Shown here piece after piece: positions 1-8,977 of a stretch of 64,000 bases of DNA. The translations under genes and the position numbers were made by a program. The notes under the pieces are model-generated. The model did not search any database, was not told where the DNA came from, and worked only from the letters and a program-made list of their open reading frames with translations. Source of the DNA: Erysipelothrix anatis (GTDB taxonomy: Bacteria > Bacillota_I > Bacilli_A > Erysipelotrichales > Erysipelotrichaceae); assembly GCF_009828745.1 (NCBI RefSeq), contig NZ_WTSX01000004.1, positions 110,201 through 174,200 on the forward strand, given 5' to 3'. Each line of letters opens with the position of its first letter. Position 1 is the first letter of the stretch.

Positions 1-1
1 G

Positions 2-1354
2 AACCATTATGTCAACTACACTCATGATAATAATGCGACCATGCTAGCCATCAAACATTATTTTGAACCTGTTGAAACGATGCAATGTATTGATACAATT
101 CCATTTGCTTCAGCACGCAAGTGGGCCTCGATGACGTTTGACAATCAGGAAACCCTCTTCATCGGTGCACCTGAAATATTAATGCCAAACCTAGCTTTAC
201 CCGACGTCATTCTAAATCATCGTAAACTGGGGGCACGCATTATTCTTGCAGCATCTAGCTATGAGGCACCAACCGACAAAACGCTCCCTCAATCGTTACA
301 TGCACTGGGATGGATTGTAATTGAAGATCCACTCCGGGAGGACGCACATCAAGCTATTGATTTTTTTGTAAACAATGGCGTCAATATTAAGGTAATATCC
401 GGCGATAACATCGACACAGTTCTTGCTATCGCACAAAAAGCGGGTGTTAATACAATCCAAGGTGCTGTCGATGCATCAACCTTGACAACACCAGAGGCGT
501 TGCACGAAGCAATATTCAAATATAATGTCATTGGACGGGCAACACCAACTCAAAAACTTGAGTTTGTAAAGATTTTACAAGAGGGGAAAAACCGTGTTGC
601 GATGACCGGTGATGGTCTAAATGATGTACTTGCACTAAAGCAAGCAGACGTATCGATTGCTTTAGGTGAAGGTAGCGACGCAGCTCTAAACATTAGTCAA
701 ATCGTTATAATCGATGGCATGTTGTCCACCTTGGTGGACGTTGTTCGAGAAGGACGACAAACCATCAATAACATTACGCGATCTGCATCCCTTTTTTACT
801 TACGAACAATCTTAACCATTAGTGTTGCGATTCTTGCAATCCTCATCAATGTTCGTTTCCCTTTCATTCCGTTCCAAGTAACCCTTACCAATATATTTGT
901 TGGCGGACTCCCTTCCTTGCTGATCATGTTCGAATTGCACGATTATAAGCCAAAATATACGGTCTTAGAACATGTCGTGCTCTATGCACTTCCCAGCGCC
1001 CTTGGGATAGTCACTATGTGGTTTATTCTTGTTCTCTTTAACAAACCTTTAGGACTGGACCTTAAAGCCATCCAATCCATCATTTTCTTTGTAAATGGAA
1101 TTCTCTCGATCCACCTTATTTATCGGATTTTGACACCCTTGAATCGTTTCAGAGCATTCATTCTTGCCCTGGACATTGCAGGTTTTTTAATAACGAGCAT
1201 CGTAATGCATCCCTTATTAGAACTCGTGTCATTTACGCAACATCATCTTATTATTTTAGTTGTTGTCGTGCTTATTAGTATTCCCATCGTGAAACTCTAC
1301 GCTCGCATCAGCAAGTTCTTCGTAACACGACACCGACTTCACCAAAGTGCATAA
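2..1354 (+). CDS. P-type cation-transporting ATPase, C-terminal part (5' end outside window)
   Basis: The reading frame is open from the left edge, so the gene starts before the window and about 450 C-terminal residues are visible. Counted from an internal Met at 41, it shows the nucleotide-binding GAPE motif (about 42-45), the HAD-type SGDN segment (120-123) and the hinge motif TGDGLND (189-195, bases 605-625), followed by about six hydrophobic segments. These are hallmarks of P-type ATPases, most like the CtpE/YfgQ branch of cation pumps in the cytoplasmic membrane. The phosphorylated Asp (DKTGT) must lie upstream and is not visible. The transported ion cannot be deduced. A strong hairpin terminator follows the stop codon. 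Confidence 0.88.
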   Translation, partial: NHYVNYTHDNNATMLAIKHYFEPVETMQCIDTIPFASARKWASMTFDNQETLFIGAPEILMPNLALPDVILNHRKLGARIILAASSYEAPTDKTLPQSLHALGWIVIEDPLREDAHQAIDFFVNNGVNIKVISGDNIDTVLAIAQKAGVNTIQGAVDASTLTTPEALHEAIFKYNVIGRATPTQKLEFVKILQEGKNRVAMTGDGLNDVLALKQADVSIALGEGSDAALNISQIVIIDGMLSTLVDVVREGRQTINNITRSASLFYLRTILTISVAILAILINVRFPFIPFQVTLTNIFVGGLPSLLIMFELHDYKPKYTVLEHVVLYALPSALGIVTMWFILVLFNKPLGLDLKAIQSIIFFVNGILSIHLIYRILTPLNRFRAFILALDIAGFLITSIVMHPLLELVSFTQHHLIILVVVVLISIPIVKLYARISKFFVTRHRLHQSA

Positions 1355-1388
1355 AAAGGGTTAGCCTGCGGCTAACCCTTTTCTTTTT
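1354..1388. terminator. Bidirectional intrinsic terminator
   Basis: A 12-bp stem (AAAAGGGTTAGC paired with GCTAACCCTTTT) closes a 5-base loop and is followed by a T-rich tract. It separates the P-type ATPase gene from the convergent GNAT gene and can serve both. Confidence 0.85.
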
Positions 1389-1408
1389 ATGATCAATCTT
1401 CTAAAGTC

Positions 1409-1828
1409 TTAGTAGGATAACTCTTTGACAAAGAAATGATCTGTTCCTGTCAATGGATAATCTTGCTTTACATAGACTTCTTTAAATCCAAATTTCGGAT
1501 AAAAATCTTTACCCTGGAAACCAAATGTATTCAGAAAGAGATAACGGCACCGATGCTCGATTGCCATGCTTTCAACTTTCTCTAACAATGCTTTACCCAG
1601 TCCTTGTCCTCGTAAATTTTCGTGAATTACTAAGTATTCGATATCTACCCAATTGCCAAATATTTCGCCTGAAATGCCTCCAACAATATTCTCATCTTCA
1701 TCTCTAATATAGATAGCAAATTTAGAATGTTCTAAAGTTTCAAAGTTTTGTCGATTGTATTTCCTCAGAAGATCTCTAAGTTTAATAATATCTGTCTCTT
1801 CTGGAGTGAGTGTTTTTTCAAATTTCAT
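1409..1828 (-). CDS. GNAT family N-acetyltransferase
   Basis: A 139-residue protein with a GNAT fold signature. The acetyl-CoA binding motif A is seen as RGQGLGKALL in the middle of the protein, preceded by the beta-strand VDIEYLVIHE, and a C-terminal FYPKFGFKE motif completes the fold. The substrate is unknown; small GNATs of this kind acetylate amines or protein termini in the cytoplasm. The start is set at the ATG at 1828, because AGGAG lies 7 bases upstream; an adjacent in-frame TTG one codon earlier is too close to it. The gene stands alone between two terminators. Confidence 0.8.
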   Translation of the reverse strand: MKFEKTLTPEETDIIKLRDLLRKYNRQNFETLEHSKFAIYIRDEDENIVGGISGEIFGNWVDIEYLVIHENLRGQGLGKALLEKVESMAIEHRCRYLFLNTFGFQGKDFYPKFGFKEVYVKQDYPLTGTDHFFVKELSY

Positions 1829-1877
1829 CAAGTATCTCCTAATTTTGGATGCTTCGCAATTAGCCCAATTTGAAATT

Positions 1878-1905
1878 AAAAAGTTAACCGAACGGCTAAC
1901 TTTTT
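1878..1905 (-). terminator. Terminator downstream of nagA
   Basis: Hairpin of about 13 bp with one mismatch (AAAAAGTTAACCG against CGGCTAACTTTTT), ending in a T-run when read on the minus strand, 20 bases beyond the nagA stop codon. Confidence 0.75.
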
Positions 1906-1925
1906 AATTATAGTCTGATTGGAGG

Positions 1926-3080
1926 CTATTTTTGGTATCCTACAACACCACGGCAAATTGTTGTTTCAACATTAATGTCGTTATCAACAATAACAATATC
2001 AGCATCTTTACCGATTGCGATACTTCCTTTACGTCCAAAGATTTCAAGGTGTTTTGCGGCATTTTCCGAAGAAATTTTCACCAAGTCACGCATACTTGCG
2101 CCGGTAAAATGTTTAAAGTTACGAACAACGAAGTCCATTTCAGCAACTGAACCTGCGAGCGATCCTGTAGCGATACGGCATTCTTTTCCAACTTTAATAA
2201 CTTCTTGACCACCAAGATCATAATTACCATCTGGAAGTCCCTTAGCACGCATCGCATCCGTAATTGCAATAACATTGTCTACACCTTTAATTTCATATGT
2301 TGCCTTAACAACATCTGGGTGTAAGTGAATACCATCCACAATTAATTCTGCTTTTAATTCTGGTCGTAAGAATCCAGCAGTTACTGCTCCTGGTTCACGG
2401 TGATGGTGTGGTTTCATCGCATTGTGGAAGTGTGTTAAGTTTGAAAGTCCATTAGGAATTTCATCAATTATTTGTTGATAATTTGAATCTGTATGTCCAG
2501 CCGAAGGAACAACCCCTTTTGAACGTAGGTAATCTGTAAAACCTGGCGCTGCTTCTTCAGGTGCATAGGTAATTAACTTGATGCGTCCTTTTGCGACATT
2601 CCAGAATGTATCAAAATACTCTGTCGTTGGTTTTAAAACAAAGGCAGGGTTTTGTGCCCCAACATGTTTTTTCGAAATAAAGGGTCCTTCGAGGTGAATC
2701 CCTACGATTTCAGCTTGTCCTGGTTTGTTGGTATTATCCATAAACTCTACAATTGCACCCAATGCTGTCGATACAGCTTCAATTGATTGCGTCATTGTTG
2801 TAGCAAGATATGACGTTGTTCCTTCTTTTGGAAGGAATGTTGCGATATTTAGTAAACCTGCTTGATCAGCGTCCATATGGTCAGCACCATTTGCACCATG
2901 AATGTGTTGGTCAATAAATCCTGGCAAGACATTGAGTCCCTTCGCATCGATGACATCACCGTCTAATTTCGGTGCATTTTCCATCATACCAAGTTCGACG
3001 ATACGGTCCTCTTCAGTACGAATAAAACCGTTCTCGATAACACGGTCTTCTAAATAAATTTTCCCATTAATGATTAACAT
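1926..3080 (-). CDS. nagA: N-acetylglucosamine-6-phosphate deacetylase
   Basis: NagA removes the acetyl group from GlcNAc-6-phosphate, giving glucosamine-6-phosphate and acetate in the cytosol. The 384-residue protein shows the amidohydrolase metal motif HIH in GFIDQHIHG, LEGPF, the metal/substrate region around SAGHTDS and THFHNAM, and the catalytic Asp in AITDAM. The length is normal for the family. The start is the ATG at 3080, with GGAGG seven bases upstream; a longer frame upstream has no ribosome-binding site. nagB, the next enzyme in the pathway, is divergent across a 240-bp intergenic region, so the two enzymes are probably co-regulated from separate promoters. Confidence 0.95.
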   Translation of the reverse strand: MLIINGKIYLEDRVIENGFIRTEEDRIVELGMMENAPKLDGDVIDAKGLNVLPGFIDQHIHGANGADHMDADQAGLLNIATFLPKEGTTSYLATTMTQSIEAVSTALGAIVEFMDNTNKPGQAEIVGIHLEGPFISKKHVGAQNPAFVLKPTTEYFDTFWNVAKGRIKLITYAPEEAAPGFTDYLRSKGVVPSAGHTDSNYQQIIDEIPNGLSNLTHFHNAMKPHHHREPGAVTAGFLRPELKAELIVDGIHLHPDVVKATYEIKGVDNVIAITDAMRAKGLPDGNYDLGGQEVIKVGKECRIATGSLAGSVAEMDFVVRNFKHFTGASMRDLVKISSENAAKHLEIFGRKGSIAIGKDADIVIVDNDINVETTICRGVVGYQK

Positions 3081-3096
3081 AAATTGCCTCCTTATG

Positions 3097-3114
3097 TATA
3101 CATGTATAATTATA
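3097..3114 (-). promoter_or_regulatory. nagA -10 box with adjoining palindromic operator candidate
   Basis: On the minus strand TATAAT (3114-3109) is followed within one base by the perfect palindrome TATACATGTATA (3108-3097), placed where a repressor would block initiation of nagA. No good -35 box was seen. The regulator is not encoded nearby; GntR/NagR-type repressors commonly control nag genes. Confidence 0.5.
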
Positions 3115-3262
3115 GCACTTTTTTTATCACGCGTTCGTATAAACACAGGCACATTCTAGGGATATTCTTATGTTTTTCAACAATTTAGAGTATCTTAAAT
3201 ATTTTTTTCATACATTCAAATTTAATTAAAAAAGACTATCCGATGTTTCCGAGAAAACAAGT

Positions 3263-3290
3263 TTGATTTTAATGTGGAGTAGTCTATAAT
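3263..3290 (+). promoter_or_regulatory. nagB promoter
   Basis: TTGATT (3263-3268), 16-base spacer, TATAAT (3285-3290). The nagB start codon follows 30 bases downstream. Confidence 0.7.
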
Positions 3291-3320
3291 AATACTGAAT
3301 GAAAGTGAGAGGGAATTACA

Positions 3321-4043
3321 ATGAAATTATTTGTTGTTAAAGATAACCAAGAAGGAGCAGAACTTGGTTACAACATCATTCGTGAAGCGTTAGTTAGCGG
3401 AAACTTAAACGTCTTTGGATTGGCTACTGGAAGTACACCAATTTCTTTATACGATCGCATTACTGCAAGTGACTTAGATTTCACAAATGTGGTATCCATT
3501 AACTTGGATGAATACATCGGTATTGGTGCTGATCATATCCAAAGCTATAACTACTTCATGAATAAACATTTATTTGGTAAAAAACCATTTAAAGCTAATT
3601 ATTTGCCAAATGGCTTGGAAGAAGATGCAGCTAAAGAATGCGCACGTTACGACCAAATCATCGCTGAAAATCCAATTGATATCCAAATCTTAGGAATTGG
3701 CGAAAATGGTCATATCGGTTTCAATGAGCCAGGAGCATCATTTGATTCATTGACAGAAAAAGTTGCATTAACTGAAAGTACAATTATTGCAAATTCACGT
3801 ATGTTTGATTCAATTGACGAAGTACCTAAATTTGCATACTCAATGGGTATCAAATCCATCATGACTGCAAAAACAATTATCTTGTTTGCATATGGTGAAA
3901 AGAAAGCTGATGCTATCTATAAAATGATGGAGGAAGCACCAACAGAAGCGCTTCCAGCAAGTGCTTTACAAAATCATGATAACGTAATCGTCATCGTTGA
4001 TGAACAAGCAGCTTCAAAACTTGACGTTACAAAACATCAATAA
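3321..4043 (+). CDS. nagB: Glucosamine-6-phosphate deaminase
   Basis: NagB converts glucosamine-6-phosphate to fructose-6-phosphate and ammonia, feeding amino sugars into glycolysis. The 240-residue protein shows the phosphate-binding loop LATGSTP near residue 36, the NLDEY segment with the general-base Asp, and GHIGFNEPG with the catalytic His and Glu. This is the short, non-allosteric length usual in Firmicutes. The start has an AGAGGG site upstream. It is divergent from nagA and ends at a terminator. Confidence 0.96.
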   Translation: MKLFVVKDNQEGAELGYNIIREALVSGNLNVFGLATGSTPISLYDRITASDLDFTNVVSINLDEYIGIGADHIQSYNYFMNKHLFGKKPFKANYLPNGLEEDAAKECARYDQIIAENPIDIQILGIGENGHIGFNEPGASFDSLTEKVALTESTIIANSRMFDSIDEVPKFAYSMGIKSIMTAKTIILFAYGEKKADAIYKMMEEAPTEALPASALQNHDNVIVIVDEQAASKLDVTKHQ

Positions 4044-4070
4044 AAAAAGTTCCGCAAGGAACCTTTTTTT
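4042..4070. terminator. Bidirectional terminator after nagB
   Basis: A-run, stem GTTCC/GGAAC closed by a GCAA tetraloop, then eight T residues. It lies between nagB and the convergent phnA-like gene. Confidence 0.8.
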
Positions 4071-4396
4071 TATGCTTTCTTTACAAATTCAGATTTGAGA
4101 CTCATCGCACCAAAACCTTCGATTCGGCAATCAATATTATGGTCACCTTCTACAAGCTTGATGTTTTTCACTTTTGTCCCTTGTTTTAAAGGAGCAGACG
4201 CGCCTTTAACTTTTAAATCTTTGATGATTATTATTGAATCACCGTCATTAAGAATGGATCCATGAGCATCACGGATAACATCTTCAGCCACTGCTTCATT
4301 CTCAGACCACTCGTGAGCACACATTGGGCAAACAAACATGCCACGATCCTCATACGTATAGTTTTCATTACACTGTGGGCAACTTGGATATGTCAT
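4070..4396 (-). CDS. PhnA/YjdM family zinc-ribbon protein
   Basis: A 108-residue cytoplasmic protein with an N-terminal zinc ribbon (two CPxC-type pairs, CPQC and CPMC, residues about 6-26) and a C-terminal SH3-like domain beginning [12 protein letters not shown]. This is the PhnA/YjdM family. Despite the historical name it is not linked with confidence to phosphonate breakdown, and its function is unknown. The start is supported by AGGAG seven bases upstream. It is a single-gene unit, convergent with nagB. Confidence 0.88.
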   Translation of the reverse strand: MTYPSCPQCNENYTYEDRGMFVCPMCAHEWSENEAVAEDVIRDAHGSILNDGDSIIIIKDLKVKGASAPLKQGTKVKNIKLVEGDHNIDCRIEGFGAMSLKSEFVKKA

Positions 4397-4439
4397 TGAT
4401 AATCTCCTTTACGCTTTAAGTATACAGTAACCGTTTTAT

Positions 4440-4468
4440 TTGACAAGTTTTCGAATGAGTTCTATAAT
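4440..4468 (+). promoter_or_regulatory. Consensus sigma-A promoter of the tetR gene
   Basis: Perfect TTGACA (4440-4445), 17-base spacer, perfect TATAAT (4463-4468), 25 bases before the ATG. Confidence 0.85.
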
Positions 4469-4493
4469 GAACAAAGTTCAGGATGGTGATTTT

Positions 4494-5057
4494 ATGAAGA
4501 AAAGTACAATTAGTAAACAAGCCCTTATCGATGTCGCGCGTCACATTGTTTTTACCGATGGTTTGGATGCATTAAGTATCCGTCGCGTTGCTAAAGACGC
4601 TGATGTTTCAGTTGGTTCTGTTTACAATTACTTTGAATCTAAAAATGATCTAACGATCGAAGTTATCAATGAATTTTGGGATAAGGTTATGATTGGTGAT
4701 CTCAAAAACATTAGTGCACATGATCGTTATACGACGATGCTTAAAGAATCGTTCAAAAAAGCTTCTTATCATGCCCGTATCTACCATTCTATTTTCATCG
4801 GCTATTATCGTACGATTTCTGAAGACGATCGAAAACGTACGATTGAAACACACCACCGTAACCTGAAAGCAATCGAAGATGTATTCAAGCAATCTCTCGA
4901 TTCTGATGCATACCAAAATCCAGCAATTTGGAATGAGAACTTTACTAAAGAAAAGTTTAATGCTTTTGTCGTTCGTAATTTCTTAGAATCCCTGCGTCAT
5001 GGTGACGAAGATATTGACTTCTTAATTGAACTTATAAGCCACACTCTTTACAAATAA
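4494..5057 (+). CDS. TetR family transcriptional regulator
   Basis: A 187-residue regulator with an N-terminal helix-turn-helix; the recognition region reads IRRVAKDADVSVGSVYNYF, about residues 26-45, typical of TetR proteins. The C-terminal ligand domain is divergent and does not show the ligand. The ATG at 4494 is chosen because it follows GGTGAT and lies downstream of the perfect promoter at 4440-4468; an upstream in-frame Met would fall inside the promoter. The FtsX-type permease gene follows in the same direction after 99 bases containing an inverted repeat, suggesting that it is the target. Confidence 0.88.
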   Translation: MKKSTISKQALIDVARHIVFTDGLDALSIRRVAKDADVSVGSVYNYFESKNDLTIEVINEFWDKVMIGDLKNISAHDRYTTMLKESFKKASYHARIYHSIFIGYYRTISEDDRKRTIETHHRNLKAIEDVFKQSLDSDAYQNPAIWNENFTKEKFNAFVVRNFLESLRHGDEDIDFLIELISHTLYK

Positions 5058-5071
5058 CCTGAATGGTTCAT

Positions 5072-5087
5072 CTTACAATAGTGTAAG
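5072..5087. promoter_or_regulatory. Inverted repeat, candidate TetR operator
   Basis: CTTACA-ATAG-TGTAAG, a perfect 6-bp inverted repeat with a 4-base centre, between the tetR gene and the permease gene. Its size and place suit a TetR-family operator, but it could also be a weak hairpin. Confidence 0.4.
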
Positions 5088-5156
5088 CAAGTTGTACGAT
5101 AGTTCGCTCATTGATTCAACGATATTCTCGTATCATAGGATACAGGAGGACATCTC

Positions 5157-7028
5157 ATGACATCTTATCTAAAACTTGCTTTTCGTAATGTCAAAAAGAG
5201 CTATAAAGACTATAGCCTTTATTTCTTAACACTCACTTTTTCCGTGGTTTTGCTTTACTTACTGCGGTCGTTTGAAATGCAATCGAGCATTCTTGAACTC
5301 GACCCATCGCAAGGAACTGCGATTGCTTCTTTGATCATGGTTTTGAACACAATGTCTGTGATTATTAGTGTTGTTTTTGCGCTGTTAATCATCTATGCCA
5401 ATCAGTTTCTAATTCGACGACGAAAACAAGAATTGGGTTTATACACTTTGATGGGCATGCCTTTTCGAAAAATACGTATCATTCTGTTCTTTGAAACATT
5501 AATCGCGGCACTTGCCTCTTTGGTCGTTGGATTTACGATTGGTATCGTCTTATCACAAGTGATGGCCATGTTTAGTGCTTCCATTCTGAGCGTTAATGCA
5601 GCTTACACATTTATTGTTTCAGTGCCCGCACTTTTATCTACAACTCTAATCTTCAGTGCAATTTACACTGTTGTTATTGGTTTTAATACACTGATCCTCG
5701 GTCGTTTTACTTTACTCGATATGTTGACAGCACATCGCCAAAATGAATCAATCAAAGCACCACGCACTCGCACAACAGTGCTCTTGCTAATCCTTGGTGT
5801 ATCATGTATTGCTTACGCATACACCGTCTCGTTACAACCTTATGGTATCTTAAATCAGATGGTGTCAGTAATCGTTGTCGGGGCGATTGGTACCTTATTG
5901 CTCTTCAAAGCCTTGTCCGGCTTCCTTCTACAGAGTGTGCAGCGTTTCGAAAATCACTACTACTCAGGTTTAAATGCCTTCAATTTTCGACAACTTTCAT
6001 CAAAAATTAGTACAACATATCGTTCGATGAGTGTCATATGTCTTATGCTTCTAACTGCAATAACCGCATTGGTCACCGCATTCAATTTGAATAATGTACT
6101 CGCACAATTCAAGGATTCAATGATTGTCTACGATATCGCAGCAACACATACACAGCCCTTCGATCTCAACGGTATTGAAACCTCCCAAATAAAAGAAAGC
6201 TATCAGTTTTATGTTCTTAATGGTAATGCATCAGACGCCGTAATTTATCCTGTAATATTTATTGCTCAACATGACGCAAACCAAAGTTTAAGACGTGATC
6301 ACCAGCAACCTATTCAACTCCTAGATAATCAGTTTGCATTCTACAAACACCCCAATTTACCAATAGAAACACCTGACTTCAGTGAATATGGATTAACAGA
6401 CTCCGTCACAACTACCGTTTCAGATTTAAGATTAACGAACAGTGCTTTGATGAACTCACTTAAAATTGTTGTGAGTGATGCAACATTCAAGCAACTCGAA
6501 TCCCACCTCAAACCTACATACTACACCAACATCAATACCCACGATTCACAATCAATTGCTCCCCTGCAAGATAATCTATCTACACACGTTCCCGCTGGAA
6601 CGCAACTTGTTTCAGCACGTGATGTCGAACTAGAAATGGCCGGTACCGAACTTCTATTTACCTACCTTGGTTTCTACATTGGTGCAGTCTTCTTAATCTG
6701 TAGTTGCGTGTTATTGGCACTCCAACAACTTTCTGAGGCAAGTGATAATATTCATCGTTACAGCATACTTAGCAAAATCGGTGTTGAAGAGTCTTTAAAA
6801 CTACAGTCAATTACCACTCAACTCAGTCTTTATTTTGCCTTACCTTTGATTATTGCGATGATGCATGCTGTTGTTGGCATCAAAGCCGCCAATCTTACCC
6901 TATCTCTTGGTGGTTTAGCGCCTTCTAGTCCTTTAATTGCTATCATCGTTACCCTTGGCTTTATTGTCGCATATGGTTTATATGGATTCACAACGCTAAA
7001 ATCTGTTCAACGCATTGTCTTACAATAA
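5157..7028 (+). CDS. FtsX-like ABC permease (BceB/VraG type)
   Basis: A 623-residue membrane protein. The N-terminal signature YLKLAFRNVKKSYKDYSLYFLTL, an FtsX-type domain with LGLYTLMGM, about ten hydrophobic segments, and a large hydrophilic loop (about residues 325-490) before the last three membrane segments all match BceB-type permeases. These work with an ATPase to resist or sense cell-wall-active peptides. GGAGG lies 8 bases before the ATG. Unusually, no ABC ATPase gene or BceRS-type two-component system is next to it; a TetR gene is upstream instead. The ATPase partner may be encoded elsewhere. Confidence 0.83.
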   Translation: MTSYLKLAFRNVKKSYKDYSLYFLTLTFSVVLLYLLRSFEMQSSILELDPSQGTAIASLIMVLNTMSVIISVVFALLIIYANQFLIRRRKQELGLYTLMGMPFRKIRIILFFETLIAALASLVVGFTIGIVLSQVMAMFSASILSVNAAYTFIVSVPALLSTTLIFSAIYTVVIGFNTLILGRFTLLDMLTAHRQNESIKAPRTRTTVLLLILGVSCIAYAYTVSLQPYGILNQMVSVIVVGAIGTLLLFKALSGFLLQSVQRFENHYYSGLNAFNFRQLSSKISTTYRSMSVICLMLLTAITALVTAFNLNNVLAQFKDSMIVYDIAATHTQPFDLNGIETSQIKESYQFYVLNGNASDAVIYPVIFIAQHDANQSLRRDHQQPIQLLDNQFAFYKHPNLPIETPDFSEYGLTDSVTTTVSDLRLTNSALMNSLKIVVSDATFKQLESHLKPTYYTNINTHDSQSIAPLQDNLSTHVPAGTQLVSARDVELEMAGTELLFTYLGFYIGAVFLICSCVLLALQQLSEASDNIHRYSILSKIGVEESLKLQSITTQLSLYFALPLIIAMMHAVVGIKAANLTLSLGGLAPSSPLIAIIVTLGFIVAYGLYGFTTLKSVQRIVLQ

Positions 7029-7054
7029 AAAAAGTGAGTATTATCTCACTTTTT
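7028..7054. terminator. Bidirectional terminator
   Basis: AAAAAAGTGAG and CTCACTTTTT pair around a 6-base loop. The hairpin lies between the permease gene and the convergent DUF885 gene and overlaps the last codons of the latter. Confidence 0.8.
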
Positions 7055-8821
7055 CTTTGTTTTAATATATGCTTGCATTTGTTGTTCCATGATATCCATG
7101 GAAGCAGCACCACTATCAAGCAACACTTTGTGGAATTCAACTTCGGAATACTGTGAACCTAAGGCATCTTTCGTTGTCTTCTTAAGATCTCTAATATAAA
7201 GATTGCTTAAATAATATGTTGGGTAAACTGCAGGTGTTTGGATTATTTGGTAATAGAATGACTCTAACCCTGCTTCATCTAACGTGAAGAAATCAGACAT
7301 GTATGTACCAAATTGTTCCATAGTCCAACCTTCGTAATGAACGCCAATGTCTGCTCGAATATGTATTGTTTCAATTAGTGTCATGTAGGCATTGTAAAAC
7401 TCTTCGAATTTTTCATCATGTACATATTTTACTGCGAGTTTTTCAGCATAATTAGCCCAACCCTCAGCGCTATTTGATGGCGAAATTAGTGATCGAATTG
7501 GATGCATGTCTTTCAATGTCTTGAAGTAACTGAATTGATACATGTGTCCTGGAATCCCTTCATGAGCATATGTTGTGTAGAGACTGTTATCAAACTCTCC
7601 GTTAATATAGATAACCTGTGCCTCTTCTCCAGTGTAGTCAACTGGTGGTGAGAAGTAAAACGCAGGGGCTGACGATTCAGAAATCGAAGGATGCACCTTA
7701 CGCAGTTCATAGAATGGCATTGGGATCATAGGGAAATCTTCCCCAAACGATGCATGAATATCTTCTAAAAGGGCTTCACCATTTTCATAATTTCCAAACG
7801 ATTCAGCCATCATGAGTTCCATATAACGATCACGTTCTTCAGTTGTATACTCATTTGATAAATATAAGGTTTCAACAGCTGCTTGTTGCGATTTTTCGGT
7901 AAAACGTAAAATTTCTTTAACGGTCGATCGTTTTCCAGTCTCTTGTTGTAGGAGTTCTTCGTAGAATGCCTTACCATTGGGACGCGTGCTCATTCCCGCT
8001 AAAGTTGTATCTGTAACTTGGATGGCCCCTAGTTCCGTTGCCATCATTTGGTAACTTTCATAAAGTTGCTTGGAAATTAAAGCCTGACTTCTTGCCTTTG
8101 CAGTTTCTTTTTGCGACGCATCTAAGAATGTAGCACCATCAATTTTCTCATTCATATATGCAATTAAGTAGTAGTCTGGTTGTGCAATTTGCTGAGCCGT
8201 CACATCACTTACTCGAGCCATTTCAGTTAATTCATACTGAGTAAATCCTGTTGAACGTGTTTGTCGGTCTCTTTCCAACTGAATAAATTTTGAAATCGTT
8301 TCTGGCAACGATTCCAACAATGTAAAGTATCCTTTTAAATCTTGTTCTGTTCTAAATTCGTAAATTTCAAGATATGCCGGGAATGAACCCATCAAGTTAC
8401 GACTGTAGCCAAGGACAGACGATCCGACACTGAAATCGTAATAGTCTTGTAACGCAACAATATCTTCAAGATGTTGAACAATTACTTTTTTATCAAGTTG
8501 TTGCTGTGGTGATAGCGTTGCATCATCAAAGCCCTTCACTTCGTCCAATACGTCTTTGGATGTTTTTGCTGCTTCCTTATAGTCTTCTTCACTTACAAAA
8601 TCCATTTTGTAATCTTTACTTTCGATGCCGTATGTTGCTGGATTTTCAAACATTAGATTGATTGAAAAGTCCTCTGGATCTATAAACTCCGGCAAGAGTT
8701 CATCTAGGTATGTTGTGAATTCTGCATTGGGCGTATCCGTACCGTCAACATTCTTAGGTTTTGTCGTACAGCCCGTTAAAACTAAGAGTGCAATTAATGC
8801 ACTGATCAATATTTTTTTCAT
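7046..8821 (-). CDS. DUF885 family lipoprotein, putative metallopeptidase
   Basis: A 591-residue exported protein. The N-terminus is a lipoprotein signal peptide with lipobox LTGC, Cys18 being the lipidated residue. The body matches DUF885 proteins: YAHEGIPGHMYQ carries a zinc-type HExxxxH motif, preceded by an FYFSPP segment and followed by SAEGWANYAEKL. The family is presumed to be a peptidase related to gluzincins, but the substrate is unknown. It would sit on the outer face of the membrane. The ATG at 8821 follows GGGAGGG; a GTG inside that site is not a plausible start. It is a single-gene unit. Confidence 0.85.
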   Translation of the reverse strand: MKKILISALIALLVLTGCTTKPKNVDGTDTPNAEFTTYLDELLPEFIDPEDFSINLMFENPATYGIESKDYKMDFVSEEDYKEAAKTSKDVLDEVKGFDDATLSPQQQLDKKVIVQHLEDIVALQDYYDFSVGSSVLGYSRNLMGSFPAYLEIYEFRTEQDLKGYFTLLESLPETISKFIQLERDRQTRSTGFTQYELTEMARVSDVTAQQIAQPDYYLIAYMNEKIDGATFLDASQKETAKARSQALISKQLYESYQMMATELGAIQVTDTTLAGMSTRPNGKAFYEELLQQETGKRSTVKEILRFTEKSQQAAVETLYLSNEYTTEERDRYMELMMAESFGNYENGEALLEDIHASFGEDFPMIPMPFYELRKVHPSISESSAPAFYFSPPVDYTGEEAQVIYINGEFDNSLYTTYAHEGIPGHMYQFSYFKTLKDMHPIRSLISPSNSAEGWANYAEKLAVKYVHDEKFEEFYNAYMTLIETIHIRADIGVHYEGWTMEQFGTYMSDFFTLDEAGLESFYYQIIQTPAVYPTYYLSNLYIRDLKKTTKDALGSQYSEVEFHKVLLDSGAASMDIMEQQMQAYIKTKKK

Positions 8822-8926
8822 AGTCCCTCCCACTATTTTCTAATACTATCCTACCATGTTTGGACCAGCCTTGAGAAGTTTTCCACAGTTTTTATTTCGT
8901 CGCGGACATTTTTAAATTATTTGTAT

Positions 8927-8954
8927 GGAAAGTGCTTTCCGACTTCGCTATAAT
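8927..8954 (+). promoter_or_regulatory. Promoter of the 93-residue protein gene with cre-like palindrome
   Basis: TATAAT at 8949-8954. The palindrome GGAAAGTGCTTTCC (8927-8940) occupies the -35 region. It matches the catabolite response element TGAAAGCGCTTTCA at 11 of 14 positions, with TG in place of the central CG. CcpA control is possible but unproven. Confidence 0.4.
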
Positions 8955-8977
8955 GTCCTTAATAGGAGGGGCTTATT

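Noticed and set aside
349..531. Reverse-strand ORF inside the P-type ATPase gene
   Set aside because: No ribosome-binding site, no family match, and it mirrors a strongly conserved coding frame.
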